Shown here: positions 26,449-34,620 of the stretch, one piece after another
How positions within the stretch are numbered: the stretch's first letter is position 1
How the letters are laid out: each line of letters opens with the position of its first letter
Assembly: GCF_014831675.1 (NCBI RefSeq)
Contig: NZ_VJXY01000017.1
Span: forward strand, 1-64,000
Direction of reading: 5' to 3'
DNA from: Komarekiella delphini-convector SJRDD-AB1
Lineage (GTDB): Bacteria; Cyanobacteriota; Cyanobacteriia; Cyanobacteriales; Nostocaceae
DNA length: 64,000 bases
Translations under genes and position numbers: made by a program
Notes under the pieces: model-generated
Told to the model about the DNA's origin: nothing
Databases searched by the model: none
Seen by the model: the letters and a program-made list of their open reading frames with translations, nothing else

Positions 26449-27255
26449 TTAAATTTTTACGTCTTTGAGAAATGGTGTAAATACTGGAATCAATTCTGGA
26501 CGACTAACGACAAGGGAGGGAAAGGAGCGATCGCTATAATCTTCTCCTGGCGACAAAGGAAACGGGTCTGAATTAAGTGATAACCAGACGCCGCCAGCTG
26601 CTTGGACAATCACCCAAGCTCCTGCCAAGTCCCAAACTTTGGGTGTCGCTTCAATACCGCCTAGTGTTGCACCAGTAGCAACCATCAGAAAGTTATAGCT
26701 AGCTACACCCAACATTCGAATTTTACAGGGAAAGCCGTTGCGGATAATTTCGGTGCTGCGAGAACAGAGGTTAAAAAAGTGATTGTTGCTGGGACTGTCA
26801 ACACTAGTGTGAATGGGGTGGTGATTGAGAAATGCCCCTGTTGGTACTGTTAACCCAGATGAACCTGCCCAAAAACCATGAAAAGCTTGAGCCAATGGCG
26901 GCGCGTAAACATAACCAAAAATTGGTGTGCCTTTATACAGTAAGCCTAGAGAAATTGACCAGATGGGAATGCCGCGCGTAAAGTTTGTTGTCCCGTCCAA
27001 AGGATCAATTACCCAGCACCATTCTGTACCAGGAAATGACTGATCGCTCTCTTCGGTCAAAATTCCGTAACCAGAGAAATTAGAAGCGATCGCATCCCGA
27101 ATTTCTTGATCTGCCCATTTGTCGGCTTGCGTTACCAAACTACCATCAGCTTTTTGCAAAGCCTGCACCTGCCCAAAATCCTGCATCAATTGCTTTCCCA
27201 CTCTGGTAGTGGTGGTTTGGGCAAAATCGAGAACTGTTGTCCAAAAATCACTCAT
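26449..27255 (-). CDS. Inositol monophosphatase-family phosphatase
   Basis: A 268-residue Li-sensitive-type phosphatase. The metal-binding residues lie in ILTEESDQSF, WVIDPLDGTTNFTRGIPI and WDLAGAWVIVQAAGG. Members hydrolyse inositol-1-phosphate, histidinol phosphate or other small phosphomonoesters, and the sequence does not decide between them. It is cytoplasmic, with no signal peptide. The gene lies 74 bp downstream of the PucC-like carrier on the same strand and could be transcribed with it. Confidence 0.88.
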   Translation of the reverse strand: MSDFWTTVLDFAQTTTTRVGKQLMQDFGQVQALQKADGSLVTQADKWADQEIRDAIASNFSGYGILTEESDQSFPGTEWCWVIDPLDGTTNFTRGIPIWSISLGLLYKGTPIFGYVYAPPLAQAFHGFWAGSSGLTVPTGAFLNHHPIHTSVDSPSNNHFFNLCSRSTEIIRNGFPCKIRMLGVASYNFLMVATGATLGGIEATPKVWDLAGAWVIVQAAGGVWLSLNSDPFPLSPGEDYSDRSFPSLVVSRPELIPVFTPFLKDVKI

Positions 27256-27329
27256 TGATTAATTCTCGCGCTTAGGTGTTTCTGAGCCAAGTTAGGTATA
27301 TTCAGGTTTTGGCTAGTGAAGTCTCCAGT

Positions 27330-28763
27330 TTAATCTAAATCACTTTCTAAAACAGAAGCGATCGCTTGCTTGGTACTTGTTTGAAATTCTGTTACATTCA
27401 CCCGATTCAGAAACCAAATCGACACCACCATCCCCACGGCTTCTAGGGCAAATACTAATCCGTAAGCTAGTTCCAAACTGGGTAGTACCCTACGACCAAT
27501 ATCCAAAACAGTGCCACCTACGACTACTGCCAGTCCCCTAGAGATAGACTGTGCCAGACCCCATGCTCCGATAAATGTACCTGCGGCTTCTGCTGCTGTC
27601 AGATCCAGCATCAAGCTAATTGCTGCTGTGGTCAAAAAACCGGTTGCTAAACCAAATAAGACCAAACCTAGCTTGAGAAAAGCTGGATTAGCTGTGAATC
27701 CTGAAATACCCAACAATGCTGCACAGAGTGCCACTAACATACAACCGAGGCGGGCACTTTTGCGCTTACCCAAACGCGGCACAATCAAAAAGCCAGCTAT
27801 GACGTAGGCAATCAGCAGACCAATGCCATAATAAACATTCAACTTGGTGCTTTCCGCCAAAGGCATTTTAAACACTTGACCAGCATAGGGTTCCAAAACA
27901 GGGTCTTGCATGAACAAGCAGAGTGTCATTACCACCAAAAAGGTGAAAAATAAACCTGTTTGTGGACTTGCCGTTAAGATTTTCCAAGCAGCCCCCAAGG
28001 TAATGCTGTCTTCTCGGTTTATCAGTGTAGAACGGCTAGAGTAAAGAGAGTACTTTTTCTCAACGCCCAATGTCGCTGCGATCGCTAAGCCAAATACAAT
28101 TGCTGGGACAATCACAAATAGCCTGTTGACTGCTGCTTGCAAGGTTGCTACGCTGGCTTCTGGTGTTAATTCCTTCAGCAAGTTAGAACTGATAATTGCC
28201 CCAACAATAATCCCCACCATTAGCATCGACCAAACAACACCGACTACTTTTGAACGGTTATCTTCTTCAGATATATCCACCAACAAAGCCGCAAAAGCAG
28301 TACCACTAGCACAAATTGCTAGACCATAGATAGCAAAAACTAAAGCCAGAAGTGCTATCCAGCCGATAGTTTGGGTTGTCCATACCCAGCCGCCTGCACT
28401 AGTAGCCGCACTATTCATCTGCCACATCACTTGTACAGCTAAAAATGCAGCGATCGCAAATATCGCTGCTCCCACCCAAACATAAGCTGTCCGGTGGTAT
28501 CCCCACAAGGGTTTGGCATCCGAAATCTGCCCGAACCAGACACGAGAAGGAGCAACAAATAAAGGCAGTGCTAGCACTACTGACACTAGCGTTGCTGGAA
28601 TTGCTATTTCTTGAATCATGACTCTGTTGAGTACACCCAAAGTCAAGATGGACATCATGGCCAAACCCATTTGGAATAAGCCCAGCCGAAACATAGTCAG
28701 CAGATTAACCCTCGGCATAGCTAGAGAGTTTGTTTGGGCATCAAATACATCACCGCTTGCCAT
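27330..28763 (-). CDS. PucC/BCD-family MFS transporter (chlorophyll-related)
   Basis: A 477-residue membrane protein with about twelve helices. The N-terminal LLTMFRLGLFQMGLAMMSIL and VAPSRVWFGQISDAKPLWGY, with YHRTAYVWVG, are hallmarks of the PucC/LhaA (BCD) branch of the major facilitator superfamily. In purple bacteria such proteins help assemble light-harvesting complexes. In cyanobacteria they are linked to chlorophyll delivery, so a role in pigment handling at thylakoids is inferred. No photosynthetic gene adjoins it directly, though chlG lies within 5 kb. Confidence 0.85.
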   Translation of the reverse strand: MASGDVFDAQTNSLAMPRVNLLTMFRLGLFQMGLAMMSILTLGVLNRVMIQEIAIPATLVSVVLALPLFVAPSRVWFGQISDAKPLWGYHRTAYVWVGAAIFAIAAFLAVQVMWQMNSAATSAGGWVWTTQTIGWIALLALVFAIYGLAICASGTAFAALLVDISEEDNRSKVVGVVWSMLMVGIIVGAIISSNLLKELTPEASVATLQAAVNRLFVIVPAIVFGLAIAATLGVEKKYSLYSSRSTLINREDSITLGAAWKILTASPQTGLFFTFLVVMTLCLFMQDPVLEPYAGQVFKMPLAESTKLNVYYGIGLLIAYVIAGFLIVPRLGKRKSARLGCMLVALCAALLGISGFTANPAFLKLGLVLFGLATGFLTTAAISLMLDLTAAEAAGTFIGAWGLAQSISRGLAVVVGGTVLDIGRRVLPSLELAYGLVFALEAVGMVVSIWFLNRVNVTEFQTSTKQAIASVLESDLD

Positions 28764-28838
28764 AGCTACTTTTTCGTATGGTTTACTCTCTTATTAACTT
28801 AAGATAAACCGTTCGCTAAAACTTAAATCCGACATTAC

Positions 28839-28863
28839 AAAAAAACCCCCAGTAAATCGGGAG
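28839..28863 (-). terminator. Weak terminator on the minus strand after the 82-residue gene
   Basis: On the minus strand CTCCC-GATTTACT-GGGGG forms a 5-bp stem (one T-G pair) followed by seven T. It lies about 110 bp beyond the stop of the gene at 28971. Confidence 0.45.
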
Positions 28864-28970
28864 CGTCAATTGTTGGGTTTGGCGGTGAGGCAGATGCTCA
28901 TAACTTCACCGGAATTGGGACTTGGTAGCAGGGAATTCCTGTCTCTAAAGTTTGCATAGCACTTCTACAC

Positions 28971-29219
28971 TCACTCAACTGCATAAACGGCATCAAAACC
29001 AATTCTTTCTCCCCAAAGTGCTGCATCAGTTTGCTTGGATCGTAATCGAAGACTCGTTTCGACAAAATCATCACCGATTTCGTAATCTCCTGTTTCAACA
29101 TTAATCGAGATAAGTTTGCCGATGTTCTCTTCCGTCTCAACTTTGGCACGGATACTTCTTTTATAGAGTTCTTTTCCACGCCAGGACATTTCTTGGCTAC
29201 TGAGCGTAGGGTGGGACAT
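28971..29219 (-). CDS. Small conserved hypothetical protein
   Basis: An 82-residue protein starting MSHPTLSSQEMSWRGKELYK and ending GERIGFDAVYAVE. The central VETEENIGKLISINVETGDY resembles short proteins common in filamentous cyanobacteria. Those, from memory, continue some residues beyond the VYAV position, so this copy may be slightly truncated. An overlapping frame (28898-29179) covers the same DNA but looks like a shadow. Function unknown; there is no membrane segment or catalytic motif. An antitoxin-like role has no direct support here, since no partner gene adjoins it. Confidence 0.6.
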   Translation of the reverse strand: MSHPTLSSQEMSWRGKELYKRSIRAKVETEENIGKLISINVETGDYEIGDDFVETSLRLRSKQTDAALWGERIGFDAVYAVE

Positions 29220-29721
29220 AAATAAATCCCCTGTTTAAGGTGTTAGATTCTTCACTTCATTGTAGAGCAGAAGCTACAGAGGTTAGAGAGCAAAGCTTGA
29301 TTCTGTAGGAGGTAGGAGAGCGATCGCCTCAAAGCAGCAAATGGTAAAAAAGCTTTGAAAAACCAGAAAGTAAGAAAATCAAACATAAAATTTCTTACTT
29401 TAGTTACCATAGGCAAGCCATGTCAATGGTTTTGAGAGCCATTCTCTCACACGATTGCGCGGTAATGGCTTGTAAAGATAAATTTCCTTATATTTTCCTT
29501 ATATATTGAACTCCAAGAGTGCTGCCTCACCTGCGGGGGGAACCCCCGTTGAGGCGACTAGCGTTGCTGAGTTAGAAATAGAGGGACGCAAGGCTTTGCG
29601 CTCGTACAGCAATAATTAGTTTAAAGTCGGAGTGATCTATTTGAGCCGACAGAAGTGTAGAGGGCGATCGCACAAATAATACCATGCCCTCTACACTACT
29701 TAAATAAACCTACTATTAACC
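29220..29721. other. Repeat-rich intergenic region 3' of carotenoid oxygenase fusion
   Basis: About 500 bp without a supported gene. It contains copy 1 of a 76-bp direct repeat (29280-29355) and a GC-rich palindromic patch near 29530-29560 (CGGGGGGAACCCCCG). A GCGATCGC site lies at 29320-29327. Confidence 0.6.
29280..29355 (+). repeat. Dispersed repeat copy 1, paired with 32598-32666
   Basis: Starts AGGTTAGAGAGCAA and ends CAGCAAATGGTAAAAAAGCTT. The copy at 32598 has the same ends and order in direct orientation, with a short internal length difference. The two copies bracket the carotenoid oxygenase fusion gene. Confidence 0.75.
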
Positions 29722-32001
29722 TTATCGAGTTGCCATCTGTGCCTCAGAAACCCAATTGCCGTGGAAGCCATAAGGAACGCGCTGTGGCATGATTATCCGC
29801 GCTACAGGTGGAGCTGTGATATTTCGAGCATCAACGACTAATAGCTCAGACTTTTTCGCTAGTGCATCCCAAACCATAGTTAGCAACCAGCCATCATCTT
29901 CAGAAGTAGCACCAGGACGAGGTGCAAAGACACTATCACCACCAAAGCGTCCCCGACCAAATTCATGTACTTGAGTGCTACCAGTCTCCAAGTCATACTT
30001 GAGTAGACCATCCAACAAAAGTCTAGGTCTCATGTAAGTAGCCTGTCGGGATGCGTAGACGTAACGTGTCTTTCGCCCAGTCAGGTCATCGTTAATCCGA
30101 GGAAATTCCGTGGCGGTATCATTGCTATTTAGCAATTGTTCTTTCACAACACCCGTTGCCAAATTGATCCGGTAGAGATATAGGCGGAAGTGTTCAAATT
30201 CAGTATCTCCCCCCTCACCATTGTCTTTCTGAGGAATAAAGAGATAGGTATCGGGTGCTCTGGTGGCGATAAGTACCACTTCGTTGCCTTCCTCCCAAGC
30301 GTTAGCAACATGGTAGAGCATACAGGTCGAGATATTGAACCAGCGGATAGTTCGGTTATCGCCGTGGCGATGTACGATGCCGATGCGGCTGGGGTTTTGC
30401 TTCTCAAATTTAATGGGCAACTGATCCTGCATAATCCGCATAGGACTAAAGACAAGCGGCATATCCAGAAAAAGGGTGTAGTGCTCAGTGATGGCAAAAT
30501 CGTGCATCATCACTGGCGCAGGTATATCAATAGGTACAGTTCGCAACATTTTGCCCTCTGCGGAAACCACGCTGTATTCCAGATAAGGAGGAGCAATAGG
30601 TGCAAAGCCGATCACAATCATTTCACCCGTTTGAGCATCGACTTTTGGGTGAGCGGTAAAGGTAGAAGCAAGCTTACCGTCAAAGGTATGTACCCCAACT
30701 GTTTCTAAATCAGGAAGACGAATTTCATAAGGTGCGCCAGCTTCCCACAGTGCCAGCAGTTTGCCTGCGTGCCATATAGTCGAAGTGTTAGCAGTATTCT
30801 TCATCATCAAGCCATAAGGGGCATCAAATCGAGGCAGATTCAGCAAACCAGGCCAAATCGCCTTACCTTGTTTTTGCTCAATCTCAAACCCCTCTGTGCG
30901 AATGTAGCGGTTACGGTAGCTGGCTTTGCCGTTGCTGATATTTACTGCGTGGAGCATTCCATCCCCATCTAACCAGTGATGCAGTCCAATAGGCTCAAAT
31001 TGGGGATTAGGGCCGTTGCGGAGAAATATGCCATTCAGTTCTTGGGGTAGTTCACCAATGACAGTTAGGTTGTCGGCAGTTATTTCTTGCTTGACAGGGG
31101 CAAAATTATCAGTCAAATAAAAATCTGCCATATCTTCTGCCAGGATATTAACTCTGGCAGTAGTGCTGAGGCGACTCAAGATTTGGTAAGGTACACGAGC
31201 GTAGTAGCCAGTGACCGAAGGCCCTTTATTGACTATTGATGACCGCTCCATCTGTAAGACATTAGCTAGGAATTTGCTATCCATCAAAGCGCTCATAAAT
31301 CGCCGCTGCAAAGTACTAGGGCGAGTACCAGCTGGGGCTGCTGTGGCGAGCGCGAGGGTTTGTATGAGTTCCTTTTCTTTTGCATCTAACACACCCTCGG
31401 TATACATCAGCGAGTTGAGAGCTTCGTATAACTCCTGAAAATCTTTTTCGTCAGGATAATTTCCTAAATAGGCTTGAAGCCAGCTATAACACTCTTCTGG
31501 TTTGACAGGTTGATTGTTTGATAATAGAGTTTTAATTTCTGGATCTTCAGTCAATCCTTTTTGTTGTGCAACTCCCTGTAAAAATTCTTTTTCTTCAGGT
31601 TCTAGTACTCCATCAATCCAAGCAATACCAATGAGAATTTTTAAGAATTCTTTAGCATTTTTTGATGGTTTATGTACTATTTCAGCTTGAGGAATTGGTA
31701 CGTCAAAATGCTCATGTGTAGTGGCATCAGGACGAATATTTTTCTCTGTGGAAAACAAGACTTTTGAACTGTCTGCTGTTTTGACAATAAGAAATAAGTC
31801 GGGATTACCTTCAAATTTTTCAAATTTACCTTTAAAATCAGCTTCAGTGTAGTTAATTTCAAAAGTTCCAGTACTATTGGTTTTAACTTGTCCTAACTTA
31901 TCTTTCTTGACAGTATCCTTATCAAATGCTTCAACTATTAAGTTAGGAATTCCTAAACCGCTTTCAGCTTCGTAAATTCGTCCAGTAACTTTAAATGTCA
32001 T
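29722..32001 (-). CDS. Carotenoid oxygenase fused to N-terminal TTR-like and TerB-like domains
   Basis: A 759-residue protein in three parts. Residues 1-~105 resemble a transthyretin-like/carboxypeptidase-regulatory beta-sandwich (VTGRIYEAESGLGIPNLIVE). Residues ~112-225 resemble TerB, a helical domain with two acidic repeats (IGIAWIDGVLEPEEKEFLQG and SLMYTEGVLDAKEKELIQTL). Residues ~290-759 are a carotenoid cleavage dioxygenase with all four iron-ligand histidines: H451 (TAHPKVD), H500 (MMHDFA), H564 (LYHVANAW) and H747 (YGFHGNW). NGIFLRNGPNPQF is the family start motif. It should cleave carotenoids or apocarotenoids; the substrate is unknown. No signal peptide. The start has AGGA upstream. 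It stands alone between repeats. Confidence 0.85.
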   Translation of the reverse strand: MTFKVTGRIYEAESGLGIPNLIVEAFDKDTVKKDKLGQVKTNSTGTFEINYTEADFKGKFEKFEGNPDLFLIVKTADSSKVLFSTEKNIRPDATTHEHFDVPIPQAEIVHKPSKNAKEFLKILIGIAWIDGVLEPEEKEFLQGVAQQKGLTEDPEIKTLLSNNQPVKPEECYSWLQAYLGNYPDEKDFQELYEALNSLMYTEGVLDAKEKELIQTLALATAAPAGTRPSTLQRRFMSALMDSKFLANVLQMERSSIVNKGPSVTGYYARVPYQILSRLSTTARVNILAEDMADFYLTDNFAPVKQEITADNLTVIGELPQELNGIFLRNGPNPQFEPIGLHHWLDGDGMLHAVNISNGKASYRNRYIRTEGFEIEQKQGKAIWPGLLNLPRFDAPYGLMMKNTANTSTIWHAGKLLALWEAGAPYEIRLPDLETVGVHTFDGKLASTFTAHPKVDAQTGEMIVIGFAPIAPPYLEYSVVSAEGKMLRTVPIDIPAPVMMHDFAITEHYTLFLDMPLVFSPMRIMQDQLPIKFEKQNPSRIGIVHRHGDNRTIRWFNISTCMLYHVANAWEEGNEVVLIATRAPDTYLFIPQKDNGEGGDTEFEHFRLYLYRINLATGVVKEQLLNSNDTATEFPRINDDLTGRKTRYVYASRQATYMRPRLLLDGLLKYDLETGSTQVHEFGRGRFGGDSVFAPRPGATSEDDGWLLTMVWDALAKKSELLVVDARNITAPPVARIIMPQRVPYGFHGNWVSEAQMATR

Positions 32002-32221
32002 TATATTTATCCTTAGTTAATTTTTCAAAAAAGAAACGCCTGGTGATTGAAATCAGCTTTAAATGCATCTAAGAAGACTTGAGTGTTTTCAAGATTTCAA
32101 AATTTGAATCAAGATGCAAGGACAGTTAAGACAGTTAAGACAGTTAAGTAAATATTTAATAAATGCTTAATAATTAGTTTTTAGACTCTTGAGCTTTTTG
32201 AGCCGTCCTGGATGCACCTTT
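32002..32221. other. Upstream region of the fusion gene with 9-bp tandem repeat
   Basis: About 220 bp that should hold the promoter of the carotenoid oxygenase fusion. It contains three tandem copies of ACAGTTAAG near 32121-32148. Confidence 0.5.
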
Positions 32222-32335
32222 AACCTGACTAAGCAATTTGAGCGGCATGTTGCCGTGAATGATTTTGATTTAGAGATCTAAGTGGGTGAAGTTTATGGAC
32301 TGATTGGCCCAAATGGCGCAGGTAAAACGACAGTC
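32222..32335 (+). pseudogene. Remnant of an ABC transporter ATPase N-terminus
   Basis: The plus strand reads NLTKQFERHVAVNDFDLEI, an in-frame TAA (32279-32281), then VGEVYGLIGPNGAGKTTV. GPNGAGKTT is a Walker A motif, and the whole matches the first ~45 residues of ABC-2-type exporter ATPases. No downstream signature motif or Walker B is visible, so only a fragment survives. Confidence 0.7.
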
Positions 32336-32690
32336 TCTCCAGCTTGCGAAGCATCGACCGAGCAAGGAAATTGCCTAGTAATGGCTCAAAGAACACTTGC
32401 GATCGCATACTTTTCACTTTGATACCACAAGCATTTCTTACTTGTGACTCAACAATGACGCATCAAATCCTTAATGCTCAATACCCTATTTGCAGTCTTG
32501 TCCATGACGATACACTATAAAAGTCAAAAAGCTTGAATAAAGACTTATCACAACAGAAAGCAGGAACCAGCTAAAAAATAGCGATCGCATTCCAGCAAGG
32601 TTAGAGAGCAATACTTGGTTTTGTAAAACAGCGATTGCCTCAAAGTAGCAAATGGTAAAAAAGCTTCAACAAAGACTTATCACAACATTA
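32336..32690. other. Repeat-rich non-coding segment
   Basis: No ORF. It contains CGATACACTATAAAAGT at 32508-32524 (repeated at 32902-32918), AAAGACTTATCACAACA near 32539 and again near 32671, and the second copy of the 76-bp repeat at 32598. Confidence 0.5.
32598..32666 (+). repeat. Dispersed repeat copy 2, paired with 29280-29355
   Basis: AGGTTAGAGAGCAA ... GCCTCAAAGTAGCAAATGG ... AAAAAAGCTT, in the same orientation as copy 1 but 69 bp long. Confidence 0.75.
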
Positions 32691-32852
32691 GACCTCTTGC
32701 ATAAATGCTTAAACTGTCATGTTGACGGAGCGAAACATCTGTTGAGATTCTTTTCTCCACTGCGTTCCGCACCCTGCGGGTTCGCGTAGCGTTCGGTAGG
32801 AAAGAAACCTACAGAATGACATTCCTGATTTTTGGACTTTTGCAAGAGGTTC
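32691..32852. mobile_element. MITE-like element with ACCTCTTGCA ends
   Basis: Inverted ends ACCTCTTGCA (32692-32701) and TGCAAGAGGT (32841-32850) enclose about 160 bp. The interior carries a CCCTGCGGGTTCGCGTAGCG palindromic module typical of Nostoc interspersed repeats. No transposase is encoded. The element lies about 100 bp upstream of the aldo/keto reductase gene and could affect its promoter. Confidence 0.65.
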
Positions 32853-32950
32853 ATTTAGATCAGTTTGAGCTATGGTGTCCAATGCCCAATCTTGCCTGTA
32901 ACGATACACTATAAAAGTAAAGAAATGTAAACAAAATAAATTTTGCCAAC

Positions 32951-33898
32951 ATGGAAACCATCACATTGGGGCAGAATGGCCCAGCTGTTACACCCTTGTG
33001 CATTGGCACTTGGGCTTGGGGTGATAAACTCTTTTGGAACTATGGCGATGACTATGGTCAGGAACAGTTACAAGAAGCCTTTACAGCATCCTTAGAAGCT
33101 GGTATTACCTTCTTTGACACTGCGGAAATTTACGGAATGGGAAAAAGCGAGAAATTTTTGGGGCAATTCCTGCAACAAACACAACAACCAGTACAGATTG
33201 CTACAAAATTTGGCCCTCTACCGTGGCGATTTACAGGTCAATCGGTTTCCGATGCTCTAACAGAAAGCCTCAAACGACTACAACTAGAGCGAATTGCCCT
33301 GTATCAAGTGCATTGGCCTTTTGCTTTTCTTTTAAGTCAACAAACTCTGATGAATGCCTTAGCGGATGAGGTGAAGCGGGGTAGAATTGCCGCAGTAGGT
33401 GTTAGTAATTACTCGGCAGAGCAAATGCGAGACGCGCACCAAATATTAGCAGCCCGTGGAGTGCCTTTAGCTGTAAACCAGGTACGTTACTCTTTAATTA
33501 CTCGCCAAATTGAAAGTAAAGGTATTATGGCAACTGCTCGTGAGTTGGGTGTGACTATCTTGGCATATAGTCCTTTGGCGCAGGGATTACTCACAGGTAA
33601 GTACACCACTGATAGTGCTGAAACTCCCAGTGGAGCAAGAAAGATAGACCCACGGTTTAGTAAAGAAGGCTTGCAAAAAATTACACCTGTGATATCTCTA
33701 CTACGCAGTTTGGGAGAAAAATACGATCGCACCCCTGCCCAAGTTGCTCTCAACTGGTTAATTGCTCAAGGGAACGTCATTCCTATTGCTGGAGTGAAGA
33801 CAGCCCAACATGTACGGCAGAATGCTGGCGCTTTGGGCTGGAGACTGAGCGAAGATGAAATTAAGCAGCTAGAGGAAGTTAGTCGCCCTTGGCTGTAG
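32951..33898 (+). CDS. Aldo/keto reductase
   Basis: A 315-residue TIM-barrel oxidoreductase. The catalytic tetrad is visible: Asp and Tyr in FFDTAEIYGMGKSEKFLG, Lys in IATKFGPLP and His in YQVHWPF. VNQVRYSLITR and the NADPH-binding end VALNWLIAQGNVIPIAGVKT fit the family. The substrate is probably a carbonyl compound, not defined by sequence. It is cytoplasmic and monocistronic, and converges on the Uma2-type gene that ends 6 bp away. Its promoter region is crowded with repeats and the MITE-like element. Confidence 0.9.
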   Translation: METITLGQNGPAVTPLCIGTWAWGDKLFWNYGDDYGQEQLQEAFTASLEAGITFFDTAEIYGMGKSEKFLGQFLQQTQQPVQIATKFGPLPWRFTGQSVSDALTESLKRLQLERIALYQVHWPFAFLLSQQTLMNALADEVKRGRIAAVGVSNYSAEQMRDAHQILAARGVPLAVNQVRYSLITRQIESKGIMATARELGVTILAYSPLAQGLLTGKYTTDSAETPSGARKIDPRFSKEGLQKITPVISLLRSLGEKYDRTPAQVALNWLIAQGNVIPIAGVKTAQHVRQNAGALGWRLSEDEIKQLEEVSRPWL

Positions 33899-33904
33899 TA
33901 TTTC

Positions 33905-34483
33905 TTACTCAAATACAGGGGGCCACAGTTCTGATACTGTTAGCTCCCAACCTGGTAATAAGTTTGGTAGTGTCAGTTTGTCGTTATCTTGCAAGATTAC
34001 TGGTTCTTGGTTGAGTCGATAAACTGTTAGCGTCAATTTATCAGGGTCAATCAAGATACCAACTGTACATCCAAGTTGTAAGAATAGCTGAATTTTTTCT
34101 ACTAGTGGTTTGATGCGGTCTGACTTGGATTTGATTTCTACCATCAAGTTAGGTACTAGCTCTACAAAATCGCGCTGGCTTTTTTTGAATCGATCAGCAC
34201 GAACAAAAGACACATTAGGAGCACGAAGATTTCGTTTTTCTTGATCGGATACGGTTCCGTTTTCAGTTTCTAATGTATGCAGAATAAAACCAGCGCTAGA
34301 ACCAGTCACCCGTCCTAGCCGCTGTGGGCGCACATAGTTACCAAGCAATCTAATTAACTCAGCACCTATTTCTTCAGAAACGTAATCTGATGGGCCTATA
34401 ACAAGTATATTTCCGTCTACTAGCTCCATCTGCCATTCGGGATGCTCTGCTTGTAGTTGCTCTAAGTCTGTAATGGTGAACAT
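33905..34483 (-). CDS. Uma2-family (DUF820) restriction-endonuclease-like protein
   Basis: A 192-residue protein of the PD-(D/E)xK-like DUF820 family. MELVDGNILVIGPSDYVSEE is the N-terminal substrate segment, then LRAPNVSFVRADRF, VPNLMVEIKSKSDRIKPLVE (E-x-K core) and GCTVGILIDPDKLTLTVYRL. The family is greatly expanded in filamentous cyanobacteria and its biological role is unclear; nuclease activity is expected from the fold only. It is a single gene converging on the aldo/keto reductase. Confidence 0.85.
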   Translation of the reverse strand: MFTITDLEQLQAEHPEWQMELVDGNILVIGPSDYVSEEIGAELIRLLGNYVRPQRLGRVTGSSAGFILHTLETENGTVSDQEKRNLRAPNVSFVRADRFKKSQRDFVELVPNLMVEIKSKSDRIKPLVEKIQLFLQLGCTVGILIDPDKLTLTVYRLNQEPVILQDNDKLTLPNLLPGWELTVSELWPPVFE

Positions 34484-34620
34484 AAGACGCCGGAAAATAT
34501 ATCTTTAATTATGTTCCTACAAACTAATAAAAGAAATTAGCCATCCTTGAGTGCAAGTCATTAGTCCTTTGTCCTTGTTTTTCACTAATGACAAATGACT
34601 AATGACAAGTGACTTAATGA

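Noticed and set aside
28898-29179. 93-codon minus-strand frame overlapping the 82-residue gene
   Set aside because: It shares DNA with the better-supported 28971-29219 frame and begins inside it. A frameshift joining the two was considered but is not supported.
32508-32918. Duplicate CGATACACTATAAAAGT considered as twin promoters
   Set aside because: No -35 box at a proper distance in either copy, so it is treated as part of the dispersed repeats.
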